Shown: one piece after another, positions 17,103-26,160 of the stretch | Position numbering within the stretch: the first letter of the stretch is position 1 | Layout: each line of letters starts with the position of its first letter | NCBI GenBank assembly: GCA_017513005.1 | Contig: JAFWDM010000123.1 | Span: 25,843-89,842, forward strand | Length of the DNA: 64,000 bases | Origin: Lachnospiraceae bacterium | Lineage (GTDB): Bacteria > Bacillota > Clostridia > Lachnospirales > Lachnospiraceae | Direction: 5' to 3' | The notes under the pieces: model-generated | The model's input: the letters and a program-made list of their open reading frames with translations, nothing else | Databases searched by the model: none | Told to the model about the DNA's origin: nothing | Made by a program: the position numbers and the translations under genes

Positions 17103-18440
17103 ATGGCAAAAACAAAGTGGTATGAACTGGATAATGCGGCGAAGATTGTTCCTTCGACGACGAAAGGCGCTGATACGCGGGTGTTTCGCATTTCCTGTGA
17201 ACTGAAGGAGGAAGTCGACGGGACCCTGCTCCAGCAGGCGCTGGACATGACGGTCCCTGATTTTCCGCACTTCGCGAGTATATTGCGGAAAGGCCTCTTC
17301 TGGTATTATCTGGACAGCAGTGATATCCGCGCTGTCGTGCAGCCCGAAAACAAACCGCCGTGCAGCGCGATCTACCGGGAGGGGCGAAGGAGGCTCCTGT
17401 ACCGGGTAAACTATTTCCGGCGGCGGATCAATCTGGAAATGTTCCATGTATTGACGGACGGGACCGGCGCCTTTTCTTTTCTGAAGGCGATCGTGTGCAA
17501 CTACCTGATCCTTGCCCACGGGCTGGAACCGGATGAGAGTACGGATGATTCCAGTGTCGGGGAAAAAGAGGAGGATGCGTTCAGCCGGTTCTACAGTGAA
17601 AGCACGAAGGGAAAACCCAGGGAACAGGCTTCACAGCCCCGCAGGGCCTATCACCTGCAGGGAGAGCGGGATGAGCAGCTGCAGACGCACCTTTTGGAAG
17701 GGACCGTCTCCGCAGAGAAATACCTGCGCGCGGCAAAACGGCAGGGAGCTACTGCGGCGGCTTTCACGACTGCCCTTCTGATGGAATCCATCCTGGACGG
17801 CATGCGTGTCCGGGAGAAAAAACTCCCGATCGTCCTGAGTGTGCCTGTCAATCTGCGCAATTACTATCCGTCCGTGACAGCGCGCAATTTTTTCGGCGTG
17901 ATCAACGTGGCTTTTTATCCCGAAGAATATGACGGCACCCTGCAGAGTATCCTGACGGTCGTACAGGCTTCCTTTAAGCGGCAGCTGGAGCAGGAGCAGG
18001 TGGAACTGAGCATGCACGATTATGCGCGTCTGGAACACAATCTTGCGATCCGGCCGGTTCCGCTGGCGATCAAGAATCTGGTGATCGCCGCCGTCAACGC
18101 GAGGGTGCAGAGGGGGATCACCGGGACGGTCTCGAATGTGGGAAAGGTGACCATGCCGGAGCCCTATGCCGGGTATATAGACCGGTTCAGCTGCTTTATG
18201 GCGGCCCCCGAGGTACAGATCTGTGTCAGTTCATTCGGGGGAAAGTTGTGCTTCGGGTTTGCCAGCCCCTTTGAGGGGCATCCGGTCATGATGCGGTTTT
18301 TCAGAAAAATCGTGGCGCTGGGCGTCGACGTGGAGATCGCCTCCAGCGATTCCTGGGGAAAATCCGTCTCTGCGGACGCACCGGAGGCGATCTTTGGCGA
18401 AAAGGCAGGAGAGGATCATGCAGTATTGTCAGAATTGTAA
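17103..18440 (+). CDS. Condensation-fold acyltransferase ('alcohol acetyltransferase'-like)
   Basis: A 445-residue protein related to the CoA-dependent acyltransferase / condensation superfamily. The catalytic HxxxDG motif appears as FHVLTDGTG (about 112-120), and a later TGTVSNVGKVTMP segment matches the C-terminal N-x-G strand. Homologues are often labelled alcohol acetyltransferase, but the acyl donor and acceptor are unknown. It opens KWYELDNAAKIVPSTT, as I recall for this family; that guides the choice of ATG 17103 over GTG 17037, since no start has a strong ribosome site. The next gene overlaps its end by 23 bp, and the hydrolase further down completes a recurring three-gene set. Confidence 0.72.
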   Translation: MAKTKWYELDNAAKIVPSTTKGADTRVFRISCELKEEVDGTLLQQALDMTVPDFPHFASILRKGLFWYYLDSSDIRAVVQPENKPPCSAIYREGRRRLLYRVNYFRRRINLEMFHVLTDGTGAFSFLKAIVCNYLILAHGLEPDESTDDSSVGEKEEDAFSRFYSESTKGKPREQASQPRRAYHLQGERDEQLQTHLLEGTVSAEKYLRAAKRQGATAAAFTTALLMESILDGMRVREKKLPIVLSVPVNLRNYYPSVTARNFFGVINVAFYPEEYDGTLQSILTVVQASFKRQLEQEQVELSMHDYARLEHNLAIRPVPLAIKNLVIAAVNARVQRGITGTVSNVGKVTMPEPYAGYIDRFSCFMAAPEVQICVSSFGGKLCFGFASPFEGHPVMMRFFRKIVALGVDVEIASSDSWGKSVSADAPEAIFGEKAGEDHAVLSEL

Positions 18441-19143
18441 AGTTCAGATCCGCGGGATCAAAGCCAGATGCCCTCTCTGTCAGAGAGAGCTCCTTCCTGC
18501 AGCATATATCCCCGGGCAGGCGGATGAAGAGCGGGGACCTGACACGGGGGCGGGAGCCGCGGTACTCGTGGACGATGATCCCTTTGTCCAGCTTCCTGCT
18601 CCGAAAGTAAGCTTTATGTTCATGGTGCGCGTCGTCGCCTTCCTCTGTGTCAGTCTGGAGATCATATTCGGTGCGGCGCAGGTTCTCGCAGGCTTTAAAA
18701 GCGGATGGATCTTCGCGGCGATGCTGATCGTGCTCCTGGCATGGGGGGATTTCATGGTCGCAGCGTACTACAGAAATAATCTGATCCGTATGCTGACGAT
18801 AGAGGCCTATATCATTATGGCGGCCTGCCTTCTGACCGCTGCCTGGACGGGCTCCGGCAGCTGGGCGGTCTCCTGGGCTGTCCCGGGCCTTTTCTGCCTT
18901 CTGGTCATCGTGACCTTTGCGGCGGCGAGAGGGCAGAACATGCATCTGCAGGATTATATCCTCTATCCTGCTTTCGATCTTCTGATGTGTCTTCTGCAGA
19001 TCATCCCGATCTCGCTGGGCAAAAATCCCGTGATCGCACCGGCTGTCATCTCCATCGCGCTGATGCTGATCCTCGTCAGCAGCCTGGTGATCTTCCGGGG
19101 CAGGATGCTGCGGGAAGCTGCGGAAAAGTATATGCATATGTAG
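18418..19143 (+). CDS. DUF6320-type zinc-ribbon membrane protein
   Basis: A 241-residue protein. It opens with a zinc ribbon, YCQNCKVQIRGIKARCPLCQREL (C-x2-C-x11-C-x2-C, residues 3-25), then a hydrophilic linker, then about six membrane helices (from about residue 60: FMFMVRVVAFLCVSLEIIFG; IFAAMLIVLLAWGDFMVAAYY; several more to the C-terminus). ATG 18418 has AGGAGAGG right upstream and lies inside the 3' end of the acyltransferase gene, so the two are translationally linked. The family name is from memory; function is unknown. Its partners suggest modification or export of an acylated cell-surface molecule, which is speculation. Confidence 0.7.
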   Translation: MQYCQNCKVQIRGIKARCPLCQRELLPAAYIPGQADEERGPDTGAGAAVLVDDDPFVQLPAPKVSFMFMVRVVAFLCVSLEIIFGAAQVLAGFKSGWIFAAMLIVLLAWGDFMVAAYYRNNLIRMLTIEAYIIMAACLLTAAWTGSGSWAVSWAVPGLFCLLVIVTFAAARGQNMHLQDYILYPAFDLLMCLLQIIPISLGKNPVIAPAVISIALMLILVSSLVIFRGRMLREAAEKYMHM

Positions 19144-19266
19144 ATCGTTTCCGTGCCGGCGCATATGGGCGCCGGCTTCCTCATACACAGCCCGGCCGTC
19201 AACGTGGCCTTTTTCCGGCTGTGCCGGTCCCGGCCGGTATGGCCGGTCTGCATGCAAGGAGCGATT

Positions 19267-20669
19267 GTGAAGAGACAGAAAATCATCGAAAAGAAGGGGA
19301 CAGGAAGGCTTCAGGATCTGCAGAAAAAGCTCGATGCGAGCGCGGGTGAGAAGTTCCGGGATCTGCAGGAAAAGCTCGAAGCGGGCGCGGGTGAAAAGTT
19401 CCGGGATCTGCAGGAAAAGATCAACACGGAAACAGGTGAAAAACTCCAAAAGCTGCAGGAGAGGATCGGAGACAGGGCCGAAAATGCGATCGGCAGTGTG
19501 ATCGAAAACAGCCGGCTGAAGGCTCCGGAGCTGTCCGTTGGCCCGGGAGAACCCGGGGCAGAAGCACCGGCCCTGTTTGTCCGTCCCGGACGCGGACCCG
19601 GATTCGAGATCCCCGAGCGGAAGCCTATGTCTGGTACCGTGTGCCGGTGGAAGGGGGAAAGACTGCTGACGGGTCTGCATATCATATTTATGTGCGCAAA
19701 GGTGCTTCCGATCATCTTTGCGTCTTCTTGTCCGGCGGGGGGATCGCATGGAATCCATATACGGCTGCCCGGCCGGTGACAGGCGGCCGGGTCCTGGCCT
19801 GGGAACCCAATTATTACTGGAGCAATCTCAGGTCTTTCACGCAGGTCTACAATATTGGCGTCGGCATCACGGATAACAGTGCCAGACGCAATCCTTTCAG
19901 AGACTGGAATTTCGTCGTGGTCACTTATGCGACAGGAGACCTGCATCTGGGACGGAATCGTTACTGCTACCGGGATGATGAGGGAGTGAAAAAGACCCTC
20001 CTTTTTCACGGATATGACAATTTCCTGGCATCCATGCGCATTGCAAGAACACTTTTCCCCTGTGCGGACAGGCTGCTGATCGCGGGGGAGAGCGCAGGCG
20101 CTTTCGCCGTGCCTGCTCTGGCGGAGCAGATCCACCGGGAGTTTTATCCGATGTGCGGAGACGATCAGGTGATCCTTTTTTCCGACAGCGCTCTGCTCCT
20201 GAACAAGGGCTGGAAGAAGACTGCGGCAGATGTGTGGAACATCCGGGAGGACCTTGTAAAGCAGATCCGGACCCGGAACATTACGCTGGACTGGTACCGG
20301 GGGGTATATGCCCGCCGCGGCGATCATTACCGGTACCTGTATGCCAGTTCTGTGCAGGACTATCTGCTGAGTGCGTTTTACAATGATCTGAAGAATAAAA
20401 AATATGATACGGATGAGAAGGTGCAGAGGATCTTTCAGCGGCAGCTCCGGGAAATGGTCCGCGAACTGCGAAAGATCACGCCGGCATTCGGGATCTACCT
20501 GTATGACTGGCACCGCCCTGTCCTCTACCGGGGCGGCACGATCCACACCATGGTGCGCCAGCCGGAATTTTATCTGCACCGCCGGGGAATGCCCAGCATG
20601 GCGAAGTGGCTGTCGCAGGCGGTGGAGGGGACTCCGCACTGCGTGGGCCTGAACCTGCTTAAGAAGTGA
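19267..20669 (+). pseudogene. Alpha/beta hydrolase (pectin acetylesterase-like), broken by a single-base frameshift
   Basis: Two reading frames together make one protein. The first, from GTG 19267 (AAGGAG site 5 bp upstream), encodes a charged coiled region with repeated KFRDLQEKLEAGAGE-like units of 15 residues, then a Pro/Gly-rich stretch ending PGFEIPERK. The second frame picks up at AYVWYRVPVEGG near 19623 and runs to 20669. It has the hydrolase core VFLSGGGIAWNPYTAARP (oxyanion loop), the nucleophile elbow GESAGAFA and a late RPVLYRGGTIHTM. One extra G after AAG at about 19623 (AAGGCC for AAGCC) would restore the frame. It follows the DUF6320-type gene by 123 bp. Whether this is a real lesion or a base error cannot be told here. 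Confidence 0.78.
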
Positions 20670-20723
20670 CCAGGGGACGTTGACAGTGACACGGCGACGC
20701 TCTGGCGCAGCTGATGACAGGCT

Positions 20724-20780
20724 GATGATAAGCTCTCCGGGGAAGCAGACGATAAGCCCTCCGGTGAAGCAGACGATAAA
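20724..20780 (+). repeat. 24-bp tandem repeat after the hydrolase gene
   Basis: Two full units and a partial third, starting at 20724, 20748 and 20772, each opening GA(T/C)GATAAG and ending GAAGCA. It lies 55 bp after the hydrolase stop and just before the comEA promoter. Confidence 0.9.
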
Positions 20781-20782
20781 AC

Positions 20783-20810
20783 TTGTAAAAAATAACAGAA
20801 ATGTTACAAT
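20783..20810 (+). promoter_or_regulatory. Candidate promoter of comEA
   Basis: TTGTAA (20783-20788), 16-bp spacer, TACAAT (20805-20810), 60 bp before the start codon. Confidence 0.55.
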
Positions 20811-20869
20811 AGAATCCACATCGCACAGGGCAGAGCCGCCGTTTGAGGATACACGGAGGTTCATGTGTG

Positions 20870-21751
20870 ATGCCAAATAAACCCAGCATCAGAAGAAAAG
20901 CAGCTGTCCGGGAGAGCGGAGAGCTGCATTTTCACTTTCCATTCGGACGGACGGTCTTTTTCCTGATCATGGTACTGTCTGTCGGGGCCGGTTCAGGCGG
21001 ATGCATACGAAGACCTGCAGAACCTGTCCTGGAGAGATACGATTCCAAAGAGCAGGATGCCGCAGAAGAAGCCCTTTCGGACCGGGCTCCGGAATCCGGG
21101 ACAGGTGGGGAGGCCTCTTCAGGCCGGGCTCCGGGTTCTGAGACAGGAGAAGAAGCCCTTTCGGACCGGGCTACGGATTCAGCGACAGCAGGAGAGCGCT
21201 TTCCTGCACAGGATCCGCAGCAGGGGACCGCTGAAGAACCTGTACAGACAGTCACGGTACATGTATGCGGCGCAGTAAAAAAAGAAGGAGTCTACACGCT
21301 CCCTGCAGGGAGCAGGATCGAAGATGCAGTCCGCGCGGCAGGAGGCTTTTCCAAAGAGGCGGATACCACCTGGCTGAATCTTGCCCGCAGGCTGGAGGAT
21401 GCAGTGCAGATCCGCGTCCCCTCCAGGGAGGAGGCGGAAACCATGCGCGGGGGACAGGTCCGGGATTCAGCTTTCGGAAGCGGGACAGGTCCTTCCACCG
21501 AAGCCGGCAATGTCCCTGCCGGGGTGGAGGACCCGGAGGAGGGATCTGCATCTGCAGGGGAAAAAATCAATATCAACACGGCGTCCCGGGAGGAACTGAT
21601 GAAGATCCCGGGGATCGGGGAAACCAAGGCACAGCGGATCCTGGAATATCGGGAGGCTGCCGGTGGATTCGAATCCATCGAGGATCTCATGAAGGTCCCG
21701 GGAATCAAAAAGGCCAGCTTTGAAAAGATGCGGGCCTATATCACAACATAG
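20870..21751 (+). CDS. comEA: ComEA-type DNA-binding protein (SLBB plus helix-hairpin-helix)
   Basis: A 293-residue exported protein. A basic N-terminus is followed by one hydrophobic segment (VFFLIMVLSVGAG, about 30-42) and Cys 46 in a GSGGC context, so it may be a lipid-anchored or membrane-tethered protein. A repetitive acidic linker (three units around ALSDRAP.S.TG.E) spans about 60-110. The SLBB-like domain is VTVHVCGAVKKEGVYTLPAG (about 125-145), and the C-terminal double helix-hairpin-helix is ININTASREELMKIPGIGETKAQRI and IEDLMKVPGIKKASFEKM. ComEA binds incoming DNA during transformation. ATG 20870 has a GGAGG site; GTG 20867 is equally possible. comEC is not in the window. Confidence 0.88.
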   Translation: MPNKPSIRRKAAVRESGELHFHFPFGRTVFFLIMVLSVGAGSGGCIRRPAEPVLERYDSKEQDAAEEALSDRAPESGTGGEASSGRAPGSETGEEALSDRATDSATAGERFPAQDPQQGTAEEPVQTVTVHVCGAVKKEGVYTLPAGSRIEDAVRAAGGFSKEADTTWLNLARRLEDAVQIRVPSREEAETMRGGQVRDSAFGSGTGPSTEAGNVPAGVEDPEEGSASAGEKININTASREELMKIPGIGETKAQRILEYREAAGGFESIEDLMKVPGIKKASFEKMRAYITT

Positions 21752-21899
21752 GGAACTGCAGCAGCCGGTTTATCCTGTTTCGCTGCGGGTCCTGAAGCAG
21801 ACGATCGTGTCGGAGAGACCGGAAAGGATCCGGATTTGTATCGGCATAAAGAGACATACATATAGAGATACAACAGATCCAGAGTGAAGGAGAAAGAGA

Positions 21900-22601
21900 A
21901 TGGCGGCGAAGGTTCTGATAGTGGATGATGAAAGGATGATCGTAAAGGGGCTGCGTTTCAACCTGATGCAGGAGGGATATGAGGTGGATTGTGCCTACGA
22001 CGGCGAGGAGGCTGTCGGTAAGATCCATGAGCACCGCTATGATATCGTTCTTCTCGACGTCATGCTGCCCAAGCTTTCCGGGTTTGAAGTTCTGCAACAG
22101 GTCCGGGAGTTTTCCGATGTCCCGATCATCATGCTGACGGCCAGGGGCGACGATATGGACAAGATCCTGGGGCTGGATTACGGAGCGGACGATTACGTGA
22201 CAAAGCCCTTCAATCCTCTGGAGGTAAAGGGACGCATCAAGGCAATCATCCGCCGGACATCCCGCGGGCGGATCGCGGAGGAGGAGAGCGGCAATACGAT
22301 CGAGATCGGGGATCTGCGGATGGATCTGGAAAACCGTCGTGTCACCCTCTCCGGCAAGGAGATCAACCTGACCAGCAAAGAATTCGAGCTCCTGGAGCTT
22401 CTGGCGACCCATCCGGGAAAAGTGTACAGCAGGACCATGTTGCTGCAGATGGTCTGGGGCAAGGAATATCCGGGAGATGTGCGCACGGTCGATGTGCATA
22501 TCCGGCGCCTGCGGGAGAAGATCGAACACAATGCATCCGAACCCAGGTATGTACAGACAAAGTGGGGCGTAGGCTACTACTTTCGCGCGCACGAGAGGTG
22601 A
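21900..22601 (+). CDS. Two-component response regulator, OmpR/PhoB family
   Basis: A 233-residue regulator. The receiver domain (1-120) has the acidic pair in VLIVDDERM, the phospho-acceptor Asp in IVLLDVMLP (about residue 53), IIMLTARG and the switch Lys in DDYVTKPFNPLE. The winged-helix DNA-binding domain (about 135-230) shows VTLSGKEINLTSKEFELLELL and VDVHIRRLREKIE. It resembles WalR/PhoP-type regulators, but WalR identity is not proved. The cognate kinase gene follows 146 bp downstream but is frameshifted. The final codons are duplicated 62 bp downstream. Confidence 0.94.
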   Translation: MAAKVLIVDDERMIVKGLRFNLMQEGYEVDCAYDGEEAVGKIHEHRYDIVLLDVMLPKLSGFEVLQQVREFSDVPIIMLTARGDDMDKILGLDYGADDYVTKPFNPLEVKGRIKAIIRRTSRGRIAEEESGNTIEIGDLRMDLENRRVTLSGKEINLTSKEFELLELLATHPGKVYSRTMLLQMVWGKEYPGDVRTVDVHIRRLREKIEHNASEPRYVQTKWGVGYYFRAHER

Positions 22602-22665
22602 CCCGGGTGAGCTTCCTGATCGCGGGCCGCGGTGTGGACTACTTCCGCGCGCACGAGAGGTGACC
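22584..22665 (+). repeat. Spaced duplicate of the response-regulator 3' end
   Basis: A 20-bp sequence covering the last codons and stop (22584-22603, CGCGCGCACGAGAGGTGACC) recurs exactly at 22646-22665, and similarity extends about 10 bp upstream of each. The copy is outside the gene, in the gap before the kinase. Confidence 0.9.
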
Positions 22666-22747
22666 GGTGCGGCAGCATGATATGGCATGCCGGGGACTCG
22701 CGGGCGGGTCTGGAATCATTCAAGAAGGAAGAGAGGGCTGAATAAGC

Positions 22748-24468
22748 ATGCGGGGCCGGATCAGAATGATCCTGGAGAGGCTGACTTTTCTGCGCAGCCT
22801 GCGGGTCATTTTTTTTATCATCATATTTCTGGTGGGCGTGATTCCCTGTGTTCTTTTACAGAACGGGATCCTGCGCGATTATGAAGCACGGGCAGTCGAA
22901 GTGCGTGTGGAACAGTGCAAGGGTCAGCTGCGCTCTCTGGCCAACCACCTGATCAGCAGCAATTACCTGATCAACCGGAATTCCGGGCAGGTCGATGCGG
23001 AGCTCGCGGAGTTTTCGACACTGTACGACGGCAGACTTCTGGTCATAGATCCGACTCTGACGGTGGTAAAGGATACGTACGGGCTCTCTGAGAACAAGAC
23101 GATCGTTTCACAGGACGTGGTGAGCTGCCTTCTGACAGGGGACCGCGCGGGTTCGGACAACTACGACAGTAAATACGGATTCATCGAGATCGTTGTCCCG
23201 ATCATGGAGAGCCGGTCCCTGGAGGGGCTTGACTATTATGTGCGCAGCGACGAGACGGGCGAGAGCAGTCTGCAGGGGGACCGCAGCCAGAATAATGCTG
23301 TCCGCGGGGTGCTGCTGGCCAGTACTTCGACGGAGTATATCCAGCGGACAAAAGAGATCCTGCGGCGCAAGGCCCTGTATCTTCAGATCGTCATGCTGGT
23401 CGTAGTGTTTATCTGCTCGATCCTGATCTCGGGATTCCTGGTGAAGCCTTTTGAGATCCTCTCCAGGGACATTCTGGAGGTCAAGGAGGGATATTCCAAT
23501 GATCCGATCCGGGCGCCCCAGTACACAGAGACCCGGCACATCGCGGATGCATTCAACAATGTGCTCGGAAGGATGAATGCGCTGGATCAGTCCCGCCAGG
23601 AATTCGTCGCAAATGTCTCCCATGAGCTCAAGACGCCTATGACCTCCATGAAGGTACTGGCGGCCTCCCTTTTGTCAGAGGAAAACGTGGACCCGGAGGT
23701 CTACCGGGAATTTTTGCAGGACATAGACGGGGAGATCGACCGTGAAAACAAGATCATCACGGACCTGCTCGCCCTTGTAAAGGAGGACAGGACCAGCAGT
23801 GACATGGAGGTGACGCAGACAGATATCAATGCTCTTGCGGAGACGGTCATGAAGAGGCTTCGTCCGATCGCCCGGTTAAATGATATCGCCCTGACACTGG
23901 TAAACAAACGGGAAGTGACTGCGGAGGTCGATGAGACACGGATCAATCTGATCCTGACAAACCTCGTGGAGAATGCGATCAAAACAATCGTGCGCACGGG
24001 GAAGTCACTGTCACGGTGGATGCCGACGACAGGTATTTCAGCTTTACCGTACATGACAACGGGATCGGGATCCCCGAGGAAGCCCAGAACCGCATCTATG
24101 AGCGTTTTTACCGCGTGGACAAATCCCGTTCCCGCGAGATCGGAGGAACCGGGCTGGGTCTTTCCATCACTAAGAGCGCCGTACTGCGCCATCACGGCAC
24201 GATCAGCGTGGAGAGCACGGAGGGGGAGGGAACGACATTCCTCGTCCGCATCCCGCTGCGATATTCCACCCAGCCCATAGATCCGGCTGCCGGAAGCCGG
24301 CAGCGCCGGATCAGGCGTTTCCTGCGGGAGAAGATCGGCGCGGGAGCAGGGAGGGAGCCCCAGGAGCGGACCATCCATGTTTCCCGCAGAAGATACAGGC
24401 CCGAGAAAGGAACGGAGAAAAAGGAGCAGGATCCAAAATCCCCGGGGAACAGCAGACCGGATCCGTAG
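22748..24468 (+). pseudogene. Sensor histidine kinase, broken by a one-base deletion in the ATPase domain
   Basis: The gene reads as a normal kinase up to NLVENAIK and resumes in another frame. It has a first membrane helix (about 17-38, VIFFIIIFLVGVIPCVLL), an extracytoplasmic sensor of about 170 residues, a second helix (about 215-235), HAMP, and the phospho-acceptor helix FVANVSHELKTPMTSM with its His. ATCAAAACAATCGTGCG at 23978 would encode IKYNRAHGEV if one T were restored after position 23983. The downstream frame then supplies [26 protein letters not shown], the G2 box GTGLGLSI and a basic tail to 24468. Without correction the protein ends at 24280 with a nonsense tail and no ATP lid. 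It pairs with the response regulator upstream. Confidence 0.9.
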
Positions 24469-24502
24469 AGAAAACAGAGAGATCGGAGGATGGTTCCACA
24501 TC

Positions 24503-25474
24503 ATGATCAGTAGACGTCACCCAGGTTTTCATACAGAAGCTCTCCGGAAAACAGTTCGGAGAGCAGGCGTACTTTTCTGCATTTTTCTGCTTTCCTGTCT
24601 GGCTGCGGCCTGCAGGGGGAAGACTTCAGACAAAAAGGAAGTGCGTATCTTTTATCTGACAGCAGGCAGGACGGCTCTGGCTTCCAGGAACCATGCGCTG
24701 GAGGCGGAATCTGTTTACGGACAGGTACAGGAGCTCCTGGATCTTCTTGCAAAGAAACCGCTGGAGGAGGGGCTCTCGGCACCGGTCAGCGGTTTTGAGA
24801 GAGAGGAATTTTCCATTGAGAAAAATACCCTGCTCCTCTCGTTTTCCTCGTCCTACCGCAGCCTGGACAGCATCACGGAAAAACTGACCCGGGCTGCGAT
24901 CGTGAACACCATGTGCGGACTCGATGAGATCCGCCGGGTCACGATCCGTGTCAATGGCGCGCTGCTCGTGGATGAGCACGGCAACAAGTCGGAGAATATG
25001 ACGGCGGACCAGTTCATTTACAACTCCGGCAGTGAGATGCTCAATTTCGAGCGGGCTGAGATCCACCTCTATTTTGCCTCTGAAGATGGAAAACAGCTGG
25101 TAGAGACCTACAGGACCGTCGTTTTTAACGGAAATATCCCGATGGAGCGGCTCGTGGTGGAGCAGATCATCGCCGGACCCAACGGAGACTTCAATTATCC
25201 GACTGTGAATGCGGAGACGAAGGTCGTCAACATCGTTACCCGCGATAATATCTGCAGTGTGACCCTGGACGCCACCTTTTTGACGAATCCATGGCCGGTG
25301 GATCCGGAGGTCGCCGTCTATTCGATCGTCAACACACTGGCAGAACTTCCTTCCATCCGCCAGGTCCAGATCATCATTGACGGCGTGGAAGATCCGGTCT
25401 TCATGAACACCTATGCACTCGACTCCGAAGCCCTGCTGCAGAAAAATACCAGGCTCGTACAGAGACGGGAATAA
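24503..25474 (+). CDS. GerMN-domain lipoprotein
   Basis: A 323-residue lipoprotein. The signal peptide (VLFCIFLLSCLAAAC, Cys about residue 34) has a good lipobox, LAAAC. Two GerMN domains follow: about 45-175 (VRIFYLTAGRTAL ... SLDSITEKLTRAAIVNTMCGLDEIRRVTIRVNG) and about 190-320 (AEIHLYFASEDGKQL ... VAVYSIVNTLAELPSIRQVQIIIDG). GerM-like domains are found in spore germination and peptidoglycan-associated proteins and probably bind cell-wall components outside the membrane. ATG 24503 has a CGGAGG site 13 bp upstream and starts just before the signal peptide. It follows the kinase gene closely, so all three genes are probably co-transcribed. Confidence 0.87.
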   Translation: MISRRHPGFHTEALRKTVRRAGVLFCIFLLSCLAAACRGKTSDKKEVRIFYLTAGRTALASRNHALEAESVYGQVQELLDLLAKKPLEEGLSAPVSGFEREEFSIEKNTLLLSFSSSYRSLDSITEKLTRAAIVNTMCGLDEIRRVTIRVNGALLVDEHGNKSENMTADQFIYNSGSEMLNFERAEIHLYFASEDGKQLVETYRTVVFNGNIPMERLVVEQIIAGPNGDFNYPTVNAETKVVNIVTRDNICSVTLDATFLTNPWPVDPEVAVYSIVNTLAELPSIRQVQIIIDGVEDPVFMNTYALDSEALLQKNTRLVQRRE

Positions 25475-25531
25475 AGCAGGTCATCCACTGCCACCGTGAC
25501 GATAGCTGACCCCGGTGGAGAGCGTGACACG

Positions 25532-25630
25532 CGGGACCGGCCTGAAGAGATCATGCGGGACCGGCCCGAAGGAGATCACACGGGACCGGCCCGAAGGAGA
25601 TCACACGGGACCGGCACAGAAAGATCATCT
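25532..25630 (+). repeat. 24-25-bp tandem repeat, four units
   Basis: Units begin CGGGACCGGC at 25532, 25556, 25581 and 25606; units two and three are identical and end GAAGGAGATCACA. They fill most of the 179-bp gap between the GerMN gene and the next reading frame. No open frame or hairpin function is apparent. Confidence 0.93.
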
Positions 25631-25653
25631 TTCAGGTAATGGGAGAATAAAAA

Positions 25654-26157
25654 ATGGTGAGTACTCTTTATGAAAATGAAACCTTCCTCTTTTTCCTGCA
25701 GACTGTGGAGAAGGAGAACGCGGAAAGGATTCCTGCAGGAGAAAAAGCTGCAGAAACAGACTCCTCTGCGAACAGCAGGATCAGCGGATCCGGCGCGAAG
25801 ATCATTCGGCGCTCAAAACAGAGCGGAGAGGAAGTCGTGCTCTTTTCCTATACCTGGCCGGTCCAGCTGACGGTCGGGATCGAAGCGGGAGAGGGAATGC
25901 TTCGGGAGGACGGCATCCTGTGCTGGCAGCTTCATGTCACGGCCCACCATGTGAGCGGCATGGCAAAGGGGGAGTTTACAGAGACAGAGTGGTTTGAAGT
26001 ACAAAGCCCCTTCGGTACGGCGCAGGAGATGATCTGCAGGACAGTGGATGTCGTCCGAAAGACCAGGTTTGCGATCGCGGAGCGGCATCTGGGACATATG
26101 CCGCATCAGACCTATCCTTCCGTCGACGGCCGCCAGGGTCCGTACGGCCATCCGTGA
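25654..26157 (+). CDS. Unknown protein
   Basis: A 167-residue soluble protein that I do not recognise. It has no signal peptide or clear membrane helix. Residues 20-50 are a charged, Ser-rich, probably flexible segment. The rest (about 60-140) looks like a folded beta-rich domain with VVLFSYTWPVQLTVGIEAGEGML, ILCWQLHVTAHHVSGMAKGEF and a conserved-looking RFAIAERHLGHMP near the end. The ATG at 25654 has a GGGAGAA site. It ends 3 bp from the converging YolD-like gene. The good ribosome site and codon use like its neighbours support a real gene. Confidence 0.6.
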   Translation: MVSTLYENETFLFFLQTVEKENAERIPAGEKAAETDSSANSRISGSGAKIIRRSKQSGEEVVLFSYTWPVQLTVGIEAGEGMLREDGILCWQLHVTAHHVSGMAKGEFTETEWFEVQSPFGTAQEMICRTVDVVRKTRFAIAERHLGHMPHQTYPSVDGRQGPYGHP

Positions 26158-26160
26158 TGC

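Noticed and set aside
25532-25630. Regular repeats considered as a CRISPR array
   Set aside because: The 24-25-bp units are head to tail with no spacers, and no cas gene is near.
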